DNA from: Maea johnstoni
Lineage: Eukaryota; Annelida; Polychaeta; Spionida; Magelonidae
Assembly (NCBI GenBank): GCA_963942565.1
Contig: OZ012690.1
Coordinates: 8,433,260 to 8,497,259 of the forward strand
Reading direction: 5' to 3'
Length of the DNA: 64,000 nt
Position numbers and translations under genes: made by a program
The notes under the pieces: model-generated
The model's database searches: none
Told to the model about the DNA's origin: nothing
Seen by the model: only the letters and a program-made list of their open reading frames with translations
Shown: one piece after another, positions 23,926 to 38,900 of the stretch
Position numbering within the stretch: position 1 is the first letter of the stretch
How the letters are laid out: each line of letters begins with the position of its first letter

Positions 23926-26900
23926 CTGCAAAATAATAAATTGATATTATACAATTGCACCATTTCACCCACTATAAAAAGAGAAAAAAACATGTATATG
24001 TCTAATGGTTAATTTTGCCACTATTTTCATTTGAATTTGTGCTACTGTCTGAGTAATGGCAGCCTATCATTATACAGGATTGTAAAACAACTTATAAACA
24101 CTATGTACATAATTTCGTACAGGAGAATAGTATATTTGTTATCTTGATAGATTTGATAAATATGCAAACATTGGTTCATTGTATGAACAGAAATTTGAGA
24201 AAATAAACCATAAAAATGTGAATTAAGTATAACATTTCTGACTATAATAATTGCAAAGTATTTAAGCATGTAATGCATGAACTCACAAGTTACCTCTAAA
24301 GTAGTCATTTCCAAAGTTAAGCAAATTCCAGACCCCCCCCCCCCCAAAAAAAAAAAAATGAAATATGATTGGTTTAATTGGTAATTGGAAATTACGAAGT
24401 TCAAAAAACAAAAAGTATTGACACAACATGGGATTGTGTTTCAAGTGTCAACAAAAACCATCACCAACTCCAGATGTCTGTCAACAAACATGTGATAAAA
24501 ATAATAATCGATAGACTGATATAACATTTAAGCAAAACCATCACAAGCTGAGCCAATATGATAGATAGAATGGAGCAATCAAAAATGGATCAAGAGGAAA
24601 GAGCAAGAAATTGATCATTTTTCCAGGCAAATATCCCAGACAGTCAAAACATCAATTGCAGCCACACTAGAAATTGATTATAGATTGGGTAGACTAACTG
24701 TATCCACTCAGAGGGACGCCTCAAGGAGTGACTGGTGCCAACATCATATTAGAGACTTGCTTAACCTAACCGTTATGCTGCCATTGATACTAGGGTCAGT
24801 CTAGACCACACTTATCAACTCAAGGAGGGTGTTATTAACCCTTATGCTGCTGGTGGCTAATTTGGCCAATACAAAATGATGCAAAAACAATAAAAATGAT
24901 TGAAACCCTGGCATTCGGGTACTCATCTAATAGTACTCATCGAGAGCTATCTAATGAATACCAACATGACAGGGTTCAGATGGTTTTCAACCTTGTGCTT
25001 CGGAAAAAGTACCCTCAGTATAGGAAGGGTTAATAAACAACAAAACATCCATCACAGCAGCCACACTAGGAATTGATCATTGATTGGGTAGTCCAACTGT
25101 ATCCACTCAGAGAGGAACGCCCCAAGGAGTGACTGGTGCCAACAGGATCATACCAGAGACTTGCTAACCTAACTTAACCCTTACGCTGCTGGTGGTTAAT
25201 TTGGCCAATAAAAAACTATGCGAAAAAAACTTAAAAATAACTGAAACCCAGGCAAATGGGTACTCATTTGAGAGTACTCAGCGAGCGCTTTCCAAAGGGT
25301 ACCAATATAATAGGGTTTAGATGGTTATCAAAAATCTTTGCATCCTTGTGCTTTGGACGAAAGTAGCTTCAGCATTAGAAGGGTTTAAAGCTTGGGTCCC
25401 AAATCGTATTCTACAAGATTAGATCAGAGACTTACTAACCTGATAAGGCCTTATAAGGGCAGCGCTTTCAGTGCGATTGGAGTGGTTCTAAGAACGTTCT
25501 ACACATGAGCAATAGCTAGAATGTTTATACTCAAAATATTATTCCTATTACTTTGGCTATACAAATAATTTCTTTAAAAGGTAGATTCAGACTCTAAATT
25601 CTGGTATGATCTCGGCAGTAAGGTAAAGCTGTGTCTTAGTTTACACTTGCAGAATGCCTTCATTCAATAGACACTTCAATGGTTTTATCTGAGGACTAAA
25701 TGATAACATGACAATCACACACACACACATACACACACATAGTTTACCCAGCTGTAAAATGGGCCTAGCATTAATGAGGCAGTGCTTAGAACTTGTGCGC
25801 TATATGCTGCCAACTGCTCTGGAATATCCCTTCGGGGATTGAAATGGTTTCTGTGTGTGCAGGCCTGCTAGGGGAGGAAGGTCCTGTGAGCACCTCGTTG
25901 GATACAAGACTATAAACCGAATACCTTTACCTTTAACAATGAAGAGTCTGTGTCCAGAGCTAATTGCCATTCTTCCCCCTCCTCCCCCCCCCCCCCCCCC
26001 CCCAAGTCTGACGCTGAGACAGCTTATCTCTGCTAATTGACAGTTGGCGTGAAGAGAGTGTGTTCAGGAAGGAATCAATAATGATGTAGCAGTCCCAGTA
26101 CGACCTCCTGATGATAAGGCTCAACGATCGAGCAGGACACGATTGCGGAAAACCACGGGCAGCGAAAATCCTGCAATCACGCCTCCTTGTTAACTCTATC
26201 ACACTCACATGCATCTGATAACCATGCGCCTGCAGATATCTCAACTGGCATTTGGCAGAGCAAGGGTTAACCCTTATGCTGATGGTGGCTAATTTGGCAA
26301 ATTTACAAAATAATGCAAAAAAAACAACAACTCAGAAATGAGTGAAACCCTGGCACATGGGTACTCATCTGAGAGTTCTCGTCGAGAGGTATCAAATGAA
26401 TACCAGCATGACAGGGTTTAGATGCTGACCGATCAAGCAGAAGACGATTGGTTGCAGCAGAACATGGGCTAGGAGCAGTGAAAATCCAGCAATCTATGTA
26501 ACTCTATTATATAATGAGTATATACTCAAATGCAGAGAGTTAACCAGGACCCCTCCAGCCTGTCTTTTGGACAGGCAGTTTCCTGAAAACCTCCTTTCTG
26601 GACAGGCAAAAATTTCTATAAAGAAATTTAAATTTTGACTTTGATGGGTAATAACCAAATATTTCCTGACCAAACCATCTTTCAAAACATAGCTGGAGTG
26701 TAAATTGACTTCCTTTGACACAAGAGGCTATAACATATAGTTGGTATAAGGATTTGAAGTAGATGAGTAGCTAAATCTGGATGAGCAGGAATTGAATTGC
26801 GGTTTTGGACAGTTTTGAAATCCTGGCTAAGAAATCCTGACCCTGTCCATGGCCCGCTAGCACTCAAGGAGGATGACAGGCAGTTGCTCATGATAATGAA

Positions 26901-29900
26901 GATAACAGTCATCTGCACCCCGCTCCAGTTATATTAGCCTTTCATGGTCAATTAGGAGGCCCTGACCGCTGTGATGCGTCCAGAGCGGCTGACCTCCCCA
27001 TGACCAGGGTTCCTACAGCCAATACCCTGACATGGCAACCCTCTCAACACCCTGCAAGCTTCAACCTTAACAAAATAAAGCTATACCCGGATAGCAGACC
27101 CTTTTTTGAGGGTTGGAATGGGAGAGTCAGAGTAAACAACACTAGAGATGTTATACTGATAGAGAATGGGAAGTACTAGCCTATTGGGTGTTATTTTACC
27201 TCACATGAAGATTGTAAGCCGTGATTGGCTAATTGAGGTTCAACATTCCGTGCTGTTGTACCCCAACCAACAACCCTGAATAAAATATTTTGCAAGTTCA
27301 TGTTTGATCCCGTTATTTTCAAACGTTTTATAGGTCACAAACCACAATTTCAAGGGGAACTCTTGCTTGTACCACAGTTGCCTCCCTTCCACCAATCAGA
27401 GGCCTCGAAAAGTGTAGGGTTATAGGACTTAACCCACACTTTTCAAGCCTTTGTTTTTTTATAAATGAGCAATTCCAAAATATCTGCCCATCCATGTTTA
27501 GCTAGTAATCTTCTTCAAATCCTTATACCAACTACATTCAATAGCCTATTGTGTCAAAAACGGATATTTACACTTCAGCCATGTCCTGAAAGATGGTTTG
27601 TTAGGGAAATATTGGTTATAACCTTCAAAAAGTCAAAATTGAAAATTCTTCTATAGAAATGTTTTGCCTGTCCAAAAAGGTTTTCAGGAAACTGCCTGTC
27701 CAAAAGACAGTCTGGACGGGTCCTGTGAAGAAGTGAAAGGGGAGACTCAGTATTGAGGATTTTACGAGAGACCATCAGCTGTAAGCCACGTGCCATACAT
27801 CCTGCTACACATAGCGGAGGCCCATAACCCCAGTATACAACGATCTGCTAAACAGGTCCTAATGGTAAACACAGACCCTCACCAATATCATCCTGCTACA
27901 CATAGCGGAGGCCCATAACCCCAGTATACAACGATCTGCTAAACAGGTCCTAATGGTAAACACAGACCCTCACCAATATCAATATCATTTTGTATTGACA
28001 AAATTAGCCAGCAGCAGCATAGGGGGTAACTTTGGGTTAGCTACACTACCAGGGACTGGAAAGTCATATAACCAGCTGTTAAACAGTTCCTAATGTTGAA
28101 CACAGCTTAGTGGAGCCGAGGTAGACTGATGCCAATACTACCATATCCTTTAACCACTGGTTCTAGATAGAGTCCAGTTGGACAAATGACCCTAGTATTA
28201 TAGAGAGCAAGTAGGAAGTGCCTATGCCTCCAGAGGTCATATGGACACCCAGAACACTATTTTTGACAGTTTGGACACCCAAAGATTTATGTCAGAATTT
28301 GCTGATGACTTTTCTTAGAAGATAGAAGATGTAGAAGCTGTAGTGTCACTTTTATAAGACACACAAAGCAGTTACTGGCCTAAAAAAGCAAAAGCTGTAA
28401 ATATATACGGTTTATTTTATTAGTACTATGTACTTTGTACCACACTTTGGACGAACATAAGTCTATGAAACCTCTATTTGGACACCCTCTTTCCAAATAT
28501 TGGCTAAGACCATGGTCTTATGGATCTAATGCTACCATATCCTTTCACTACTGGTTCTAGTTGGATATGTGACCCTAGTAGGATTTAGTGTGGTTTTACA
28601 GATGGTGTGTAGAAGAAAGAGCCTGGTAGCTGTGCATGAGAGGTCCGGAATAGGAGATACCAGCCAGTGTAACACGATCCCTGAGGTCCTGTCCAGCCCG
28701 GAGTTGCCAACAGTTGATACTGATGCACATTACACTGTACACCAATCAAGGAAATAATTGAACATGCTAGCTGAGATATCAGTAGAGGTTGAGCTTTTAA
28801 CAGAATAGCCTAGATTTCTAGATTGTCATGTTTCTTCTGTTTCTTCTGTTACCTAGCACCAAATAGTCTAGGTGGCTATTAATATCAAACAAACACTATC
28901 CTTGCCGTCCTGTCCAACCTGGAATTGGCAACAGTTGCTGCTGATGCACATTACACTGTACACCAATCAAGGAAATAATTGAACATGCTAGCCGAGATAT
29001 TAGCAGAGAGCTTGAGCTTTCAACGCATTTAACCCATTAAAGGACGCCTTCTGTGTTACACCTATAGGGAATGGCCTTGTAATGACCAGCTAATAAGGGA
29101 TATTCATAATGGAAAGGAAATTTACACACACTAATCAAGGACATAATTGAACATGCTCCTACTGATGCTAGCTGAGATATTAGTAGAGAGGTTGAGTTTC
29201 GACAGAATAGCCTAGATTTCTAGGCTGTTCTATGTATTGTCATGTTTTTTTCTGTTACCAAGCACCAAATAGTCTAGGTGGCCATATCAAACAAACACTA
29301 TCCCTGCCGTCCTGTCCAGCCCGGAATTGGCAACAGTTGCTATTGATGTTCATTACACACACCAATCAAGAAAATAATTGAACATGCTAGCCGAGATATT
29401 AGCGGAGAGGTTGAGCTTCCAACACAAGTGCTGCCTTTAAGGACGCAGGCGGCCTATTGTGATACACCTATGGGTAGGTGGTCGTTATGACCATCTAATA
29501 AGGGATATATAATGGACAGGAAAGTTGTCTAGGATAATATCTATTAGGAGGTTGTAGGTTTTGGTTGTGATTTGGCTGTAGATTGTTTTTCGTTTATACT
29601 TGACTGATGTACTCAGCATCCTAGCCAGTGTTTTGTAAGTGCAGGGGTCGAAATAAAGATTTTTTCCACGGAGCCCTATTGCATCTTCAAAAGCCACTCA
29701 CAGGTGTAGTGTATAACTGTATGTATAACTGTGTATGACTGTATGGGCTCCCTGCAGAAGCTGGTTGGGCATTCAATTAAGGGAGCCCTCGGCTCCCGGC
29801 ACCCCCTAATTTCGAGCCCTGAAGTGGGTGTCCAAAATGGAACATCATGAAACTTTTGGGGAGTCCAGTTGAGCATATAACCCCGGAAGAGAGCTAGTAG

Positions 29901-32900
29901 TATAAGTTGTTTGTTTCCTGTAACCCTACCCTAACAAGTTTTTATGCAAAATATTTCCCTAACCTAAAGTTTTTTCCACCCTCCCAACTCCCAATCAATG
30001 TAAAACATGCATAAAACACACATTTTTGACCAAATAAATAATGCAAAAAACAATCTTTGTACCGACCTACCTACTCTATTTTTTTCCGGACCGTTACAGG
30101 AAACAAACAATTTCTTTTTTTAGGCCTAGGTAGTGTGATCTTATTTGAAAAGATTTTGAAGGTAAACATCTGTGGTGGTTAGACTTCATCCCACACTAGA
30201 CTGGCCATGCAGTGTCCAGTTCCTGGTATGATAACACAGAGAGAACTTCAATAATTCAGGTCCGTTTCCTGCCAAGAAAAACGTCCAGAGCAGGCGCAGT
30301 GAACCCGCTCTGCCCAGCTCCAAAAACCTCTTCAAGCGATCACCCTTTTGATGTGCCGCTTGTCCCTAAACATGATATGATTGGTTCATATGGGGTGAAA
30401 AACATACACTACAGGCGCACCTGATACTGCAGGGGTCCAGCTATAGCCACTAGTCCCATGGCCAGGGGATACAGAAAATTGTGTTGGGCTATAACAAAAT
30501 TTGTCTTTGTAGCCCTATTGGCTATAAGAAAAGTGACATTTTAAGATCATGCTCAGAGCAATATCGATGATAAAATCAGTAGAAGAACACCATTTGACAC
30601 ATCAGTTGTCCATAAGAGGGACTGCAGCATCTGGAAAATTTATAGCTATGAGATCTTGGATGGGGCTATGGCCATGCAACCCATTCACACTCAGAGTTTC
30701 TCTAGAAAGTATAGTCTGCTACTTTCGTACTTTTGTAAATAATTCGGGAATAAAGCAAAAGTTATCAAAATATTTGAAGGAGAGTTGTGGTTTGACCTCT
30801 GGTTAACATTTCTCCTTTAAATATTTTCCAAAAAAATGCCTTGGTAGAGAAATATATCCAAAATCATCAGGCCTGTTTTGGCCGCTGTGAGCATTAATGG
30901 GTTAAGAACCTGAAGTTTTGAACTGAAACCTGTCACCCCTATAATTCAGCTCCGTTTCCTGCCAAGAAAAACGTCCCGAGCAGGCGCAGTGAACCCGCTC
31001 TGCCCAGCTCCAAAAACCTCTTCAAGCGATCTCCCTTTTGATGTGCAGCTTGTCCCTAAACACGATATGATTGGTTCATCTCGGGTGAAAAACCTACAGC
31101 GTCTGATACTGACCATGTGTGCGGTCAGTGTCCAGTCACGCACTCAAGTACGAAAATTTGATGTGCAGCTTGTCCTTAAACATGATATGATTGCCATTGA
31201 TTGGTTCATCTCGGATTAAAAACCTATACACTAGAGTGTCTGATACTGACCGGACCATGTGTGCGGTCAGTGTCCAGTCACGCACTCAAGCATGAGATTA
31301 CTATAGGGCTACCGTCAGGTACTTACCCTGGACCCATCCAGCCTGTCTTTTGGACAAGCAGTTTTCTAAAAAAACTCCTTTTTGGACAGGCAAACATTTC
31401 TATGAAGAAATTTCAATTTTTGTCTTTTCTGGGTTTAACCAAATATTCGCCTAACAAACCATCTTCTGGGACATAACTGAAGTGTAAATTTCTATGGCTG
31501 CCTATAGCTTAGATGAAGAGAACATGGATTGGTCACCACAAACCAATTAACATAGGGCTCATGGTGAAGCCCTGCATGGACACCTCATCTCACCCCAGTG
31601 AGACGTCACTAGGAGACAGAAGAAAGAGGGCTCTTGTTTTTGTTTACATTTTAGTGGAAGGTGCTCACGCACATGTGCAGAAGGTACCTCTTGAGTGGTT
31701 CTTGTCAACACCTGGACTAGGAGTTGTGCCGAGGCTGATGAGCAAGATCTGATGGTTGCATATCCAGTGATCGACATTAGTGCCTAATTCCTAGGGTGGT
31801 CTAACTTTCCGGTAGTCGTCCTCAGCAAACCTTTACCCTCCTATGATCACTGATGGTACACTAACATGGACTAGAAAGCCAAACAATGAGTTGTTTACAG
31901 GGTTGTTTTCTTGATCTAGAGCCAGGGGAGTCAACCATACAGGCAAAGACTGACATCTGTTGACCCACTGTCACTTGGTGTCCAAAGTCAACAGTTATTT
32001 TGCCAATTTTGGCTCTCATGCAAAATGTCAAATACAACCTTACATTCCCACCATTTTATTAAAGTTAGAGGTCCAGTGTCCTCAAGCACTGAACTTAGGT
32101 CTTAGCCATGATTTTAAACATGCCTGTCCAAAAAAGCAATTCGAAACTTTCAACCTGTCCAGATTTGGCTATGCACTAATCTACTTCAAATCCTTATACG
32201 AACTACATATAATTGTCTATTTTGTCAAAAAGGGTAACTAACACTTGAGGCACTTCCTAGAAGATGGTTTATTAGGAGAATATTGGGTATGACCATGAAA
32301 AATCAAAATTGGAAATGCTCCATAGAAATGTTTGCCTGTCCAAAAAGGTTTTCAGGAAACTGTCTAGTCCGAAAGCCAGGCTGGACAGGTCCTGGCTAAT
32401 TCCTTCACTTGAAACTGAAGAATGCAATGGCCTATGCTTCAAGCCAACTTCTGATAACAGTTTGCTGCCAACAGAGAGTTTGGCGATCTCATATAGATTA
32501 TGTCATCAAGTATTCAGTTACATTGCCAGTATTAATAGAAAGCAGCCAAAATATGACATAAATATGGGTTTGGTTTAGAAGTTGTGAGTCATGTATCTGC
32601 TATACATTGTCAATGGCATTTTAACCCATTAATGCTTAAGACTAGAGTTCCTCCATAAATTGTTGTCTGGATCTAAGATACGTTTGACAATAACTTAGGA
32701 ATTAAACAACATTTTACAAAATATTTGAAGGGGAGTAGTTAATAGAGTCCTCATAAACATTTCTCTATCAAATATTTTCCCCACTATGCTTTTGCCAGCC
32801 TGATTTCAGCAAAACTTTGAGGCCTCTTTTGGCTGCTGTGAACTTTAATGGGTTAACAGAAAAGCTCTGAGACCAAGCTAGACACGTACTAAAAGAAACA

Positions 32901-35900
32901 TTTCCTTCTACAGAATTTAACTTACACACTACAAGATTCAGAATAATCAAGAAACCAACATATTAACGTTGATCCCTGTATTTAACTATAATATTCCTTC
33001 TAATAATCTAAATACACACATTCAGGGTTTCAGGGTTCAAAATAACTAAGAAATATGTCAATTTCAATCCCTGTCATTAATTAACTTCCTCCTAAAGTTA
33101 TCTAAATTACACAACTTTACTGTTGTCACTTTACTTCCCGTCCATCAATTAGTTTCCTTCTTTATACAACAGCTACTTAGCTAAGACACCTTTCATGGTT
33201 AGAGATATGTTCAAGAGCCCAATAGGTTCATTACAACAACCTTGTCATGAAACAAACAGGTTTTCAACCCCTGTCAATAATTAACTTCTGCGTTTAAGAA
33301 CCCAATAGGTTCATGTCAACCCCCTTGTCATGAAATAAACAGGTTTTCAACCCCTGTCAATAATTAACTTCTGCGTTTAAGAACCCAATAGGTTCATGTC
33401 AACCCCCTTGTCAAGAAACAAACAGGTTTTCGACCCCTGTCAGCAATTAACTTCCGCGTTTAAGAACCCAATAAGTTCATGTCGACCCCCTTGTCATGAA
33501 TCAAACAGGTTCTAACCCGCCCCCTGTCATGAATTAACTTCCTAGAGGAATCAACTTTCAGAGCCTCCCTGACATTTTGCCTGCCAACCAAAACACAGGT
33601 TCCTGAAGGAAGCAGGCCTCCTGGAACTGACCTGGTTGATTTCAATACAAACAGAAGGAGATGGAAGTAGAGCAAGTGAATTTTGGAAAAAAAAGGCTTT
33701 CGGGCAGGTACATTTTAGTTTTCACTTGCTGATTTTCTGAACATTAAACTCATTTTTTTTTTTATAATAAATGGCCCAAATATCCAGAAATATGCAAACA
33801 ATGCAACAAAACTGAAATTAAAGAAAATGGTATTAAAAATCTTTAAATCCATGATAAACAATACATGACTTTGTAGCATATGCTATAACTAATTTCGGGC
33901 AAGTCAAAAATGATGACGGGCAAGTCAAAATCATTGACTACTTGCCCGGCATGGCAAGTTAGTTCTGAAAATGATGTTGGTGCCTGCAGGCTCAGTTAGA
34001 CTAGGTTCCTAGCCAGTAGTCTCAGCCAGCAGGGCATCTGGGCATCTTTTGGACACCTTAACCCCCGAAAATCACCCCTCGGGACACCCAATTCTTATGA
34101 GAAGTAATTTCTGAAAAGTCAATTTCAAGCATATATCTACTGTAGATTTACAAAAGATTGTGTAGAGTAAATTTTGCGAATTTACAGAAAATCGATTTTT
34201 ACGTTTTTTAACTTTGCGAACATGGAATGACAGCTATACACTCCAAGTGGCAGCACTAATTATTGCAAATTAAAATTTTGCGTCCGAGGCTAAACGCAAA
34301 AATGAAACTAACGCAATATTTTCCGAATTTACAGTATAGTTTTTCCACCTCAATATAATTCCATGACATTGCATAACAGTGTCTTAGCCAGGATTTAGAA
34401 ACTGGGTGCCTAAAATCAAGGCAGTTGTAAAATTTTTGGGCGTCCAAATTTTTAAGGGGGATCACAATATACTCATATTCCAACCATAAACATGTATAAA
34501 TTCATCGAAATAAGGCATAATAGCATTAAACAATGTCATGGGAATTATAAGGAGATGAAAAAATTCAATTATAAGCTTGAGATTGAGATTTTTTCGAAAT
34601 TCCACACTAAAAGATTTGGGTGTCCTGAGGGGTTCTTTTTAAGGGTTTGGGTGTCCAAAAAGACACCCAGACGCCCTGCTGGCTAAGACTATGTTGCATA
34701 ATGATAGTATGCCTAATTCCAATGAGAAACATGACAGAAACATGACAGAAAAATACATATAACAGCCTAGAAATCTAGGCTAAGGCTTCGTTAGATACTG
34801 AATTTTAATTATATATCATTCAATGCTTAAAAATTCACTCCAACCCCATAGAATGCCAACTAAAGACTCCTAACGTTTGATCATACTGAATGCAAAAATT
34901 CCATGCCATTTTTAGTATAATTCCATACTTGAAATTTGCTCTACCCTGTAGACTGTGTATGGTAGAATATCATTAGTTACGGTGCTATTGGATTTCTAGA
35001 TCAATAGAGATAGCGGGAGACAATGGAAGTTGGGATGAGTGCACAGCTGATTTGGCTGCTGTGCGCTTGAGTGAGAAGGTAATACGATTAGTGTTCTAAG
35101 AGGGATGTGTAGAGGACCCCCCAGCAATACATTTCCCTACTACTCCATGCCTCTCAACTCCTAGACTAGCCTAGCTACTAGGTGCTACTGTGTTACTATG
35201 GCCTGTGAGGCAGGCTACTGATTTGGCTGCTGCTCGCTTGAGTGAGAAGGTAATAGGATAGGTGTGTGGGGGAGATGTGAGGGGGACCCCCCAGTAGGGA
35301 TGGGGACCACGGACCGGTTCATATGTGATACCGGCCTGAGCATTGCGGTTAACCAGTCAAAAACCGGACCTCCCTCTACATGGTTCGGTTTTCTATGCAT
35401 GCACAGGGTTTCTGGAGGCGTAATAAAACTGTCAGCACCTACCTCCTCGCTGGCCTCACAATGTCTGCCAAGCGCTACGATCAAACAGACATTTCAAAAG
35501 CTCTCAAGTCTGGTACCCTGCCCACTTTCACTATGCTCAGAAGCCTTCTGAGCATAGAGAAAGTGGCCAGGGAGCTAGTATATAGGAACTTTCCAGTTCA
35601 GGCAAGTTCAGCCACGCATTCCATTGCGTAGTTTCGTATCCAAGAAATGTCATTAATAAACCGTTTAGGAAACCGTGATAAAACCGAACCGTAGAAGCAA
35701 AACCGAGAACCGAACTGAACCGTAGAATTCTCAACGATCCCCATCCCTACCCCCCAGGCATTACATTTCCCTACTACTACTCCATGCCACTGAGCTACTC
35801 CTAGACTAGCTACAAGTCTGTGAGATCTGTGGTTCTAACAGGGATGTGTGGGGGACCGCCCAGGCATTACATTTCCCTACTACTCCTAGTACTCCATGCC

Positions 35901-38900
35901 ACTGAGCTACTCCTAGACTAGCTACAAGTCTGTGAGGTCTGTGGTGCTAAGAGGGATGTGTAGAGGACCCCCCAGCAATATATACATTTCCCTACTACTC
36001 CATGCCTCTCAACTCCTAGACTAGCCTAGCTACTAGGCTCTACTGTGTTAATATGGCCTGTGAGGCAGGCTACTGATTTGGCTGCTGTGTGCTTGAGTGA
36101 GAAGGTAATACGATTAGTGTTCTAAGAGGGATGTGTAGAGGACCCCCCCCCCCCCCCCCCAGCAATACATTTCCCTACTACTCAGGGTCTTAGCCAGGAT
36201 TTCAAAAATGCCTGTCCAAAACAGCGATTCCAAAAATTCTGCCCATCCAGATTTAGCTATTAATCTGCTTTAAATCCTTATAACAACTACATTTGATAGC
36301 TTATTGTATCAAAAAGGCCACTTACACTTCAGCTATGTCCTAAAAGATAGTTTGTTAGGATAATATTTGGTTATTACCCTCAAAAAGTGAAAAGTGAAAA
36401 TTCTTTACAGAAATATTTGCCTGTCCAAAAGGGAGGTTTTCAGGAAACTGCCTGTCCAAAAGACAGGTAGGACGGGTCCTAGCTAAGTCCCTGCTACTAC
36501 TCCATGCTACTCTACTCCTAGACTAGCCTAGCTACTAGGCTCTACTGTGTTAATATGGCCTGTGAGGCAGGCTACTGATTTGGCTGCTGTGGGCTTGGGT
36601 GAGAAGGTAATAGGATAGGTATGTGGGGGAGATGTGTGGGGGACCCCCCGGCAATACATTTCCCTACTACTCCATGCTACTCTACTCCTAGACTAGCCTA
36701 GCCACTAGGTGCTACTGTGTTACTATGGCCTGGGAGGCAGGCTGCTGCTCGTATGAGTGAGAAGGTTATAGCATTAAGGTTCTAAGAGGGATGTGTGGGG
36801 GACCCCCGAGGGGCTACATTTTCCTACTACTCCTCCATGCCTCTCAACTCCTAGACTAGCCTAGCTACTAGGCTCTACTGTGTTAATATGGCCTGTGAGG
36901 CAGGCTACTGATTCAGCTGCTGTGGGCTTGAGTGAGAAGGTAATAGGATAGGTGTGTGAGGGAGATGTGTGGGGGACCCCCCAGGCATTACATTTCCCTA
37001 CTACTACTACTCCATGCCACTGAGCTACTCCTAGACTAGCGACAAGTCTGTGAGATCTGTGGTTCTAACAGGGATGTGTGGGGGACCCCCCAGGCAATAC
37101 ATTTCCCTACTACTCCTCCATGCCACTGAGCTACTCCTAGACTAGCTACAAGTCTGTGAGGTCTGTGGTTCTAAGAGGGATGTACGTGGGGCAGTGTCTT
37201 AGCCAGGATTTAGAAACTGGTTGCCTAAAATTGGCAGTTGTAAAATTTTTGGGTGTCCAAATTTTTAAGGGGAATCACAATATACTCATATTCCAACCAT
37301 AAATATGTATAAATTCATCAAAATAAGGCATAATATCATTAAACAATGTCAAGAGAATTATAAGGAGATGATAAAATTCAATTATAAGCTTGAGATTGAG
37401 ATTTTTAGAAATTCCACACAAAAAGATTTGGGTGTCCTGAGGGGTTCTTTTTAAGGATTTGGGTGTCCAAAAAAGCACCCAGACGCCCTGCTGGCTAAGA
37501 CCATGACGTGGGGGACCCCCCAGGCCCTACATTTCCCTACTACTCCAAGTACTCTACTCCTAGACTAGCTACAAGTCTCTCTTCAATGGCAGTCATCTCA
37601 TGAAAACGGAGACACATTCCTTGGTACCTCAGGCTATAGTCTTAGCCGGCAAGGCTTCTGGGTGTCTTTTGGAAACTCAAACCCTTAAAAAGCACCCCTC
37701 AGGACACCCAAATCTTTTGTGTAAGGATTTTCTTAAAATGTGTCAATCTCAAGCATACAATTGAATTTTTTTCTCATCTCCATATAATTCCCATGACATT
37801 GTATAAGGAAATCATGCCTTATTTTGATAAATTTATTCATGGTTATGGTTGAAATCTGAGTATATTGTGGTTCCGATTAAACATTTGGACACCCCAAATT
37901 TTACAAAATTTGCAGATTTTCGGCACCCAGATTCTAAATCCTGGCAAATACACAAATACACAATGGCAAACACACAATGGCAGATTTTTCTATTCCACCC
38001 GCATCTCTCGTTCCTGTCGAGTTCTCCAAGGTGGCATATCGCTATATAGTAGGCTGCTACGGCATGGACCTTTGATACTGTTATGTTGATCTGTTGTGAT
38101 GTTTTTGGCGCCCTGCATGCTGGAGGTTGTTTTGAAGCCTACTCAAGTGGCCCGCTGGCATTATCAAAGGTAATCTGCTTGTCTGACCAGGACCTTCTCT
38201 TGCGAAGGCTAGATAATCCTCTATATAGGGCTGTCTGAGGGTCACTTTAACCCTTCCAATGCTGAGGCTGTTTTCATCCAAGAAAACAAAGGCAAAGTTT
38301 TTTTCAAAACCATCTAAACCCTGTCATGTTGGTATTCATTGGATAGCTCTCGCTGAGCACTCTCAGATGATTACCCATTTGCCAGGGTTTCAGTCATTTT
38401 TCAGGTTTTTTGCATCATTTTCTATTGGCCAAATTAGCCAACAGCAGCATAAGGGCTAATTTAGTTAAATGTTAATCTGTTCTGATGTTTTTGGCGCCGT
38501 GCATGCTGGAGGTTGTTTTTATGCCTACTCAAGTGGCCTGCTGGCATTATCAATGCTAATCTGCTGGTTGGGCCACCACCTCCTCTTGTGAAGGACAGAT
38601 AATCCTCTATAGGCTGTTTGAGGGTCACTTTAAATCTATGGATTAGTACCAATGCTGAATCATATACCAAATACCAATATTGAATCAGAAAAGAGAAGTA
38701 AACTTTTGTTCCAAATCAGTGAAAATCGGTTACTACGGTACTGCTTAACAGTATAATATTAATTGACTTCATGCATGCACTACTACCAGTGCAGTTTCAC
38801 ACAGAGACAGTTTATTTGCAAGATTTCTAGAGTTGACCGTGCTTAGGCCTAGAAAAAAAAAGTTGTTTGTTTCCTGTAACGGTCCGTAAAAATATAGGGT

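Larger units (their letters stand above)
35050..37600. repeat. Tandem array with three trapped insertions
   Basis: Degenerate units of about 100-180 bp built from GATGTGTGGGGGACCCCCC, ACATTTCCCTACTACTCC, CTCCTAGACTAGC and GGCTGCTGTGSGCTTGAGTG. Elements at 35295-35749, 36183-36493 and 37192-37505 interrupt it. Confidence 0.85.

Noticed and set aside
31513-31752. 79-codon plus frame (VFVYILVEGAHAHVQ)
   Set aside because: No family, no splice context; part of it resembles 14330-14400, so probably a repeat.
33204-33545. CRISPR-like regular array
   Set aside because: Unit-long homology with no unique spacers, in an animal genome; an ordinary tandem repeat. The same holds for 1029-1385, 2071-2480 and 18907-19480.
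35380-35631. Conserved 83-codon frame shared with 58601-58852
   Set aside because: Both copies lie in a non-autonomous hAT-type element, the changes between them are mostly replacing, and the C-terminal parts differ; no sign of protein selection.
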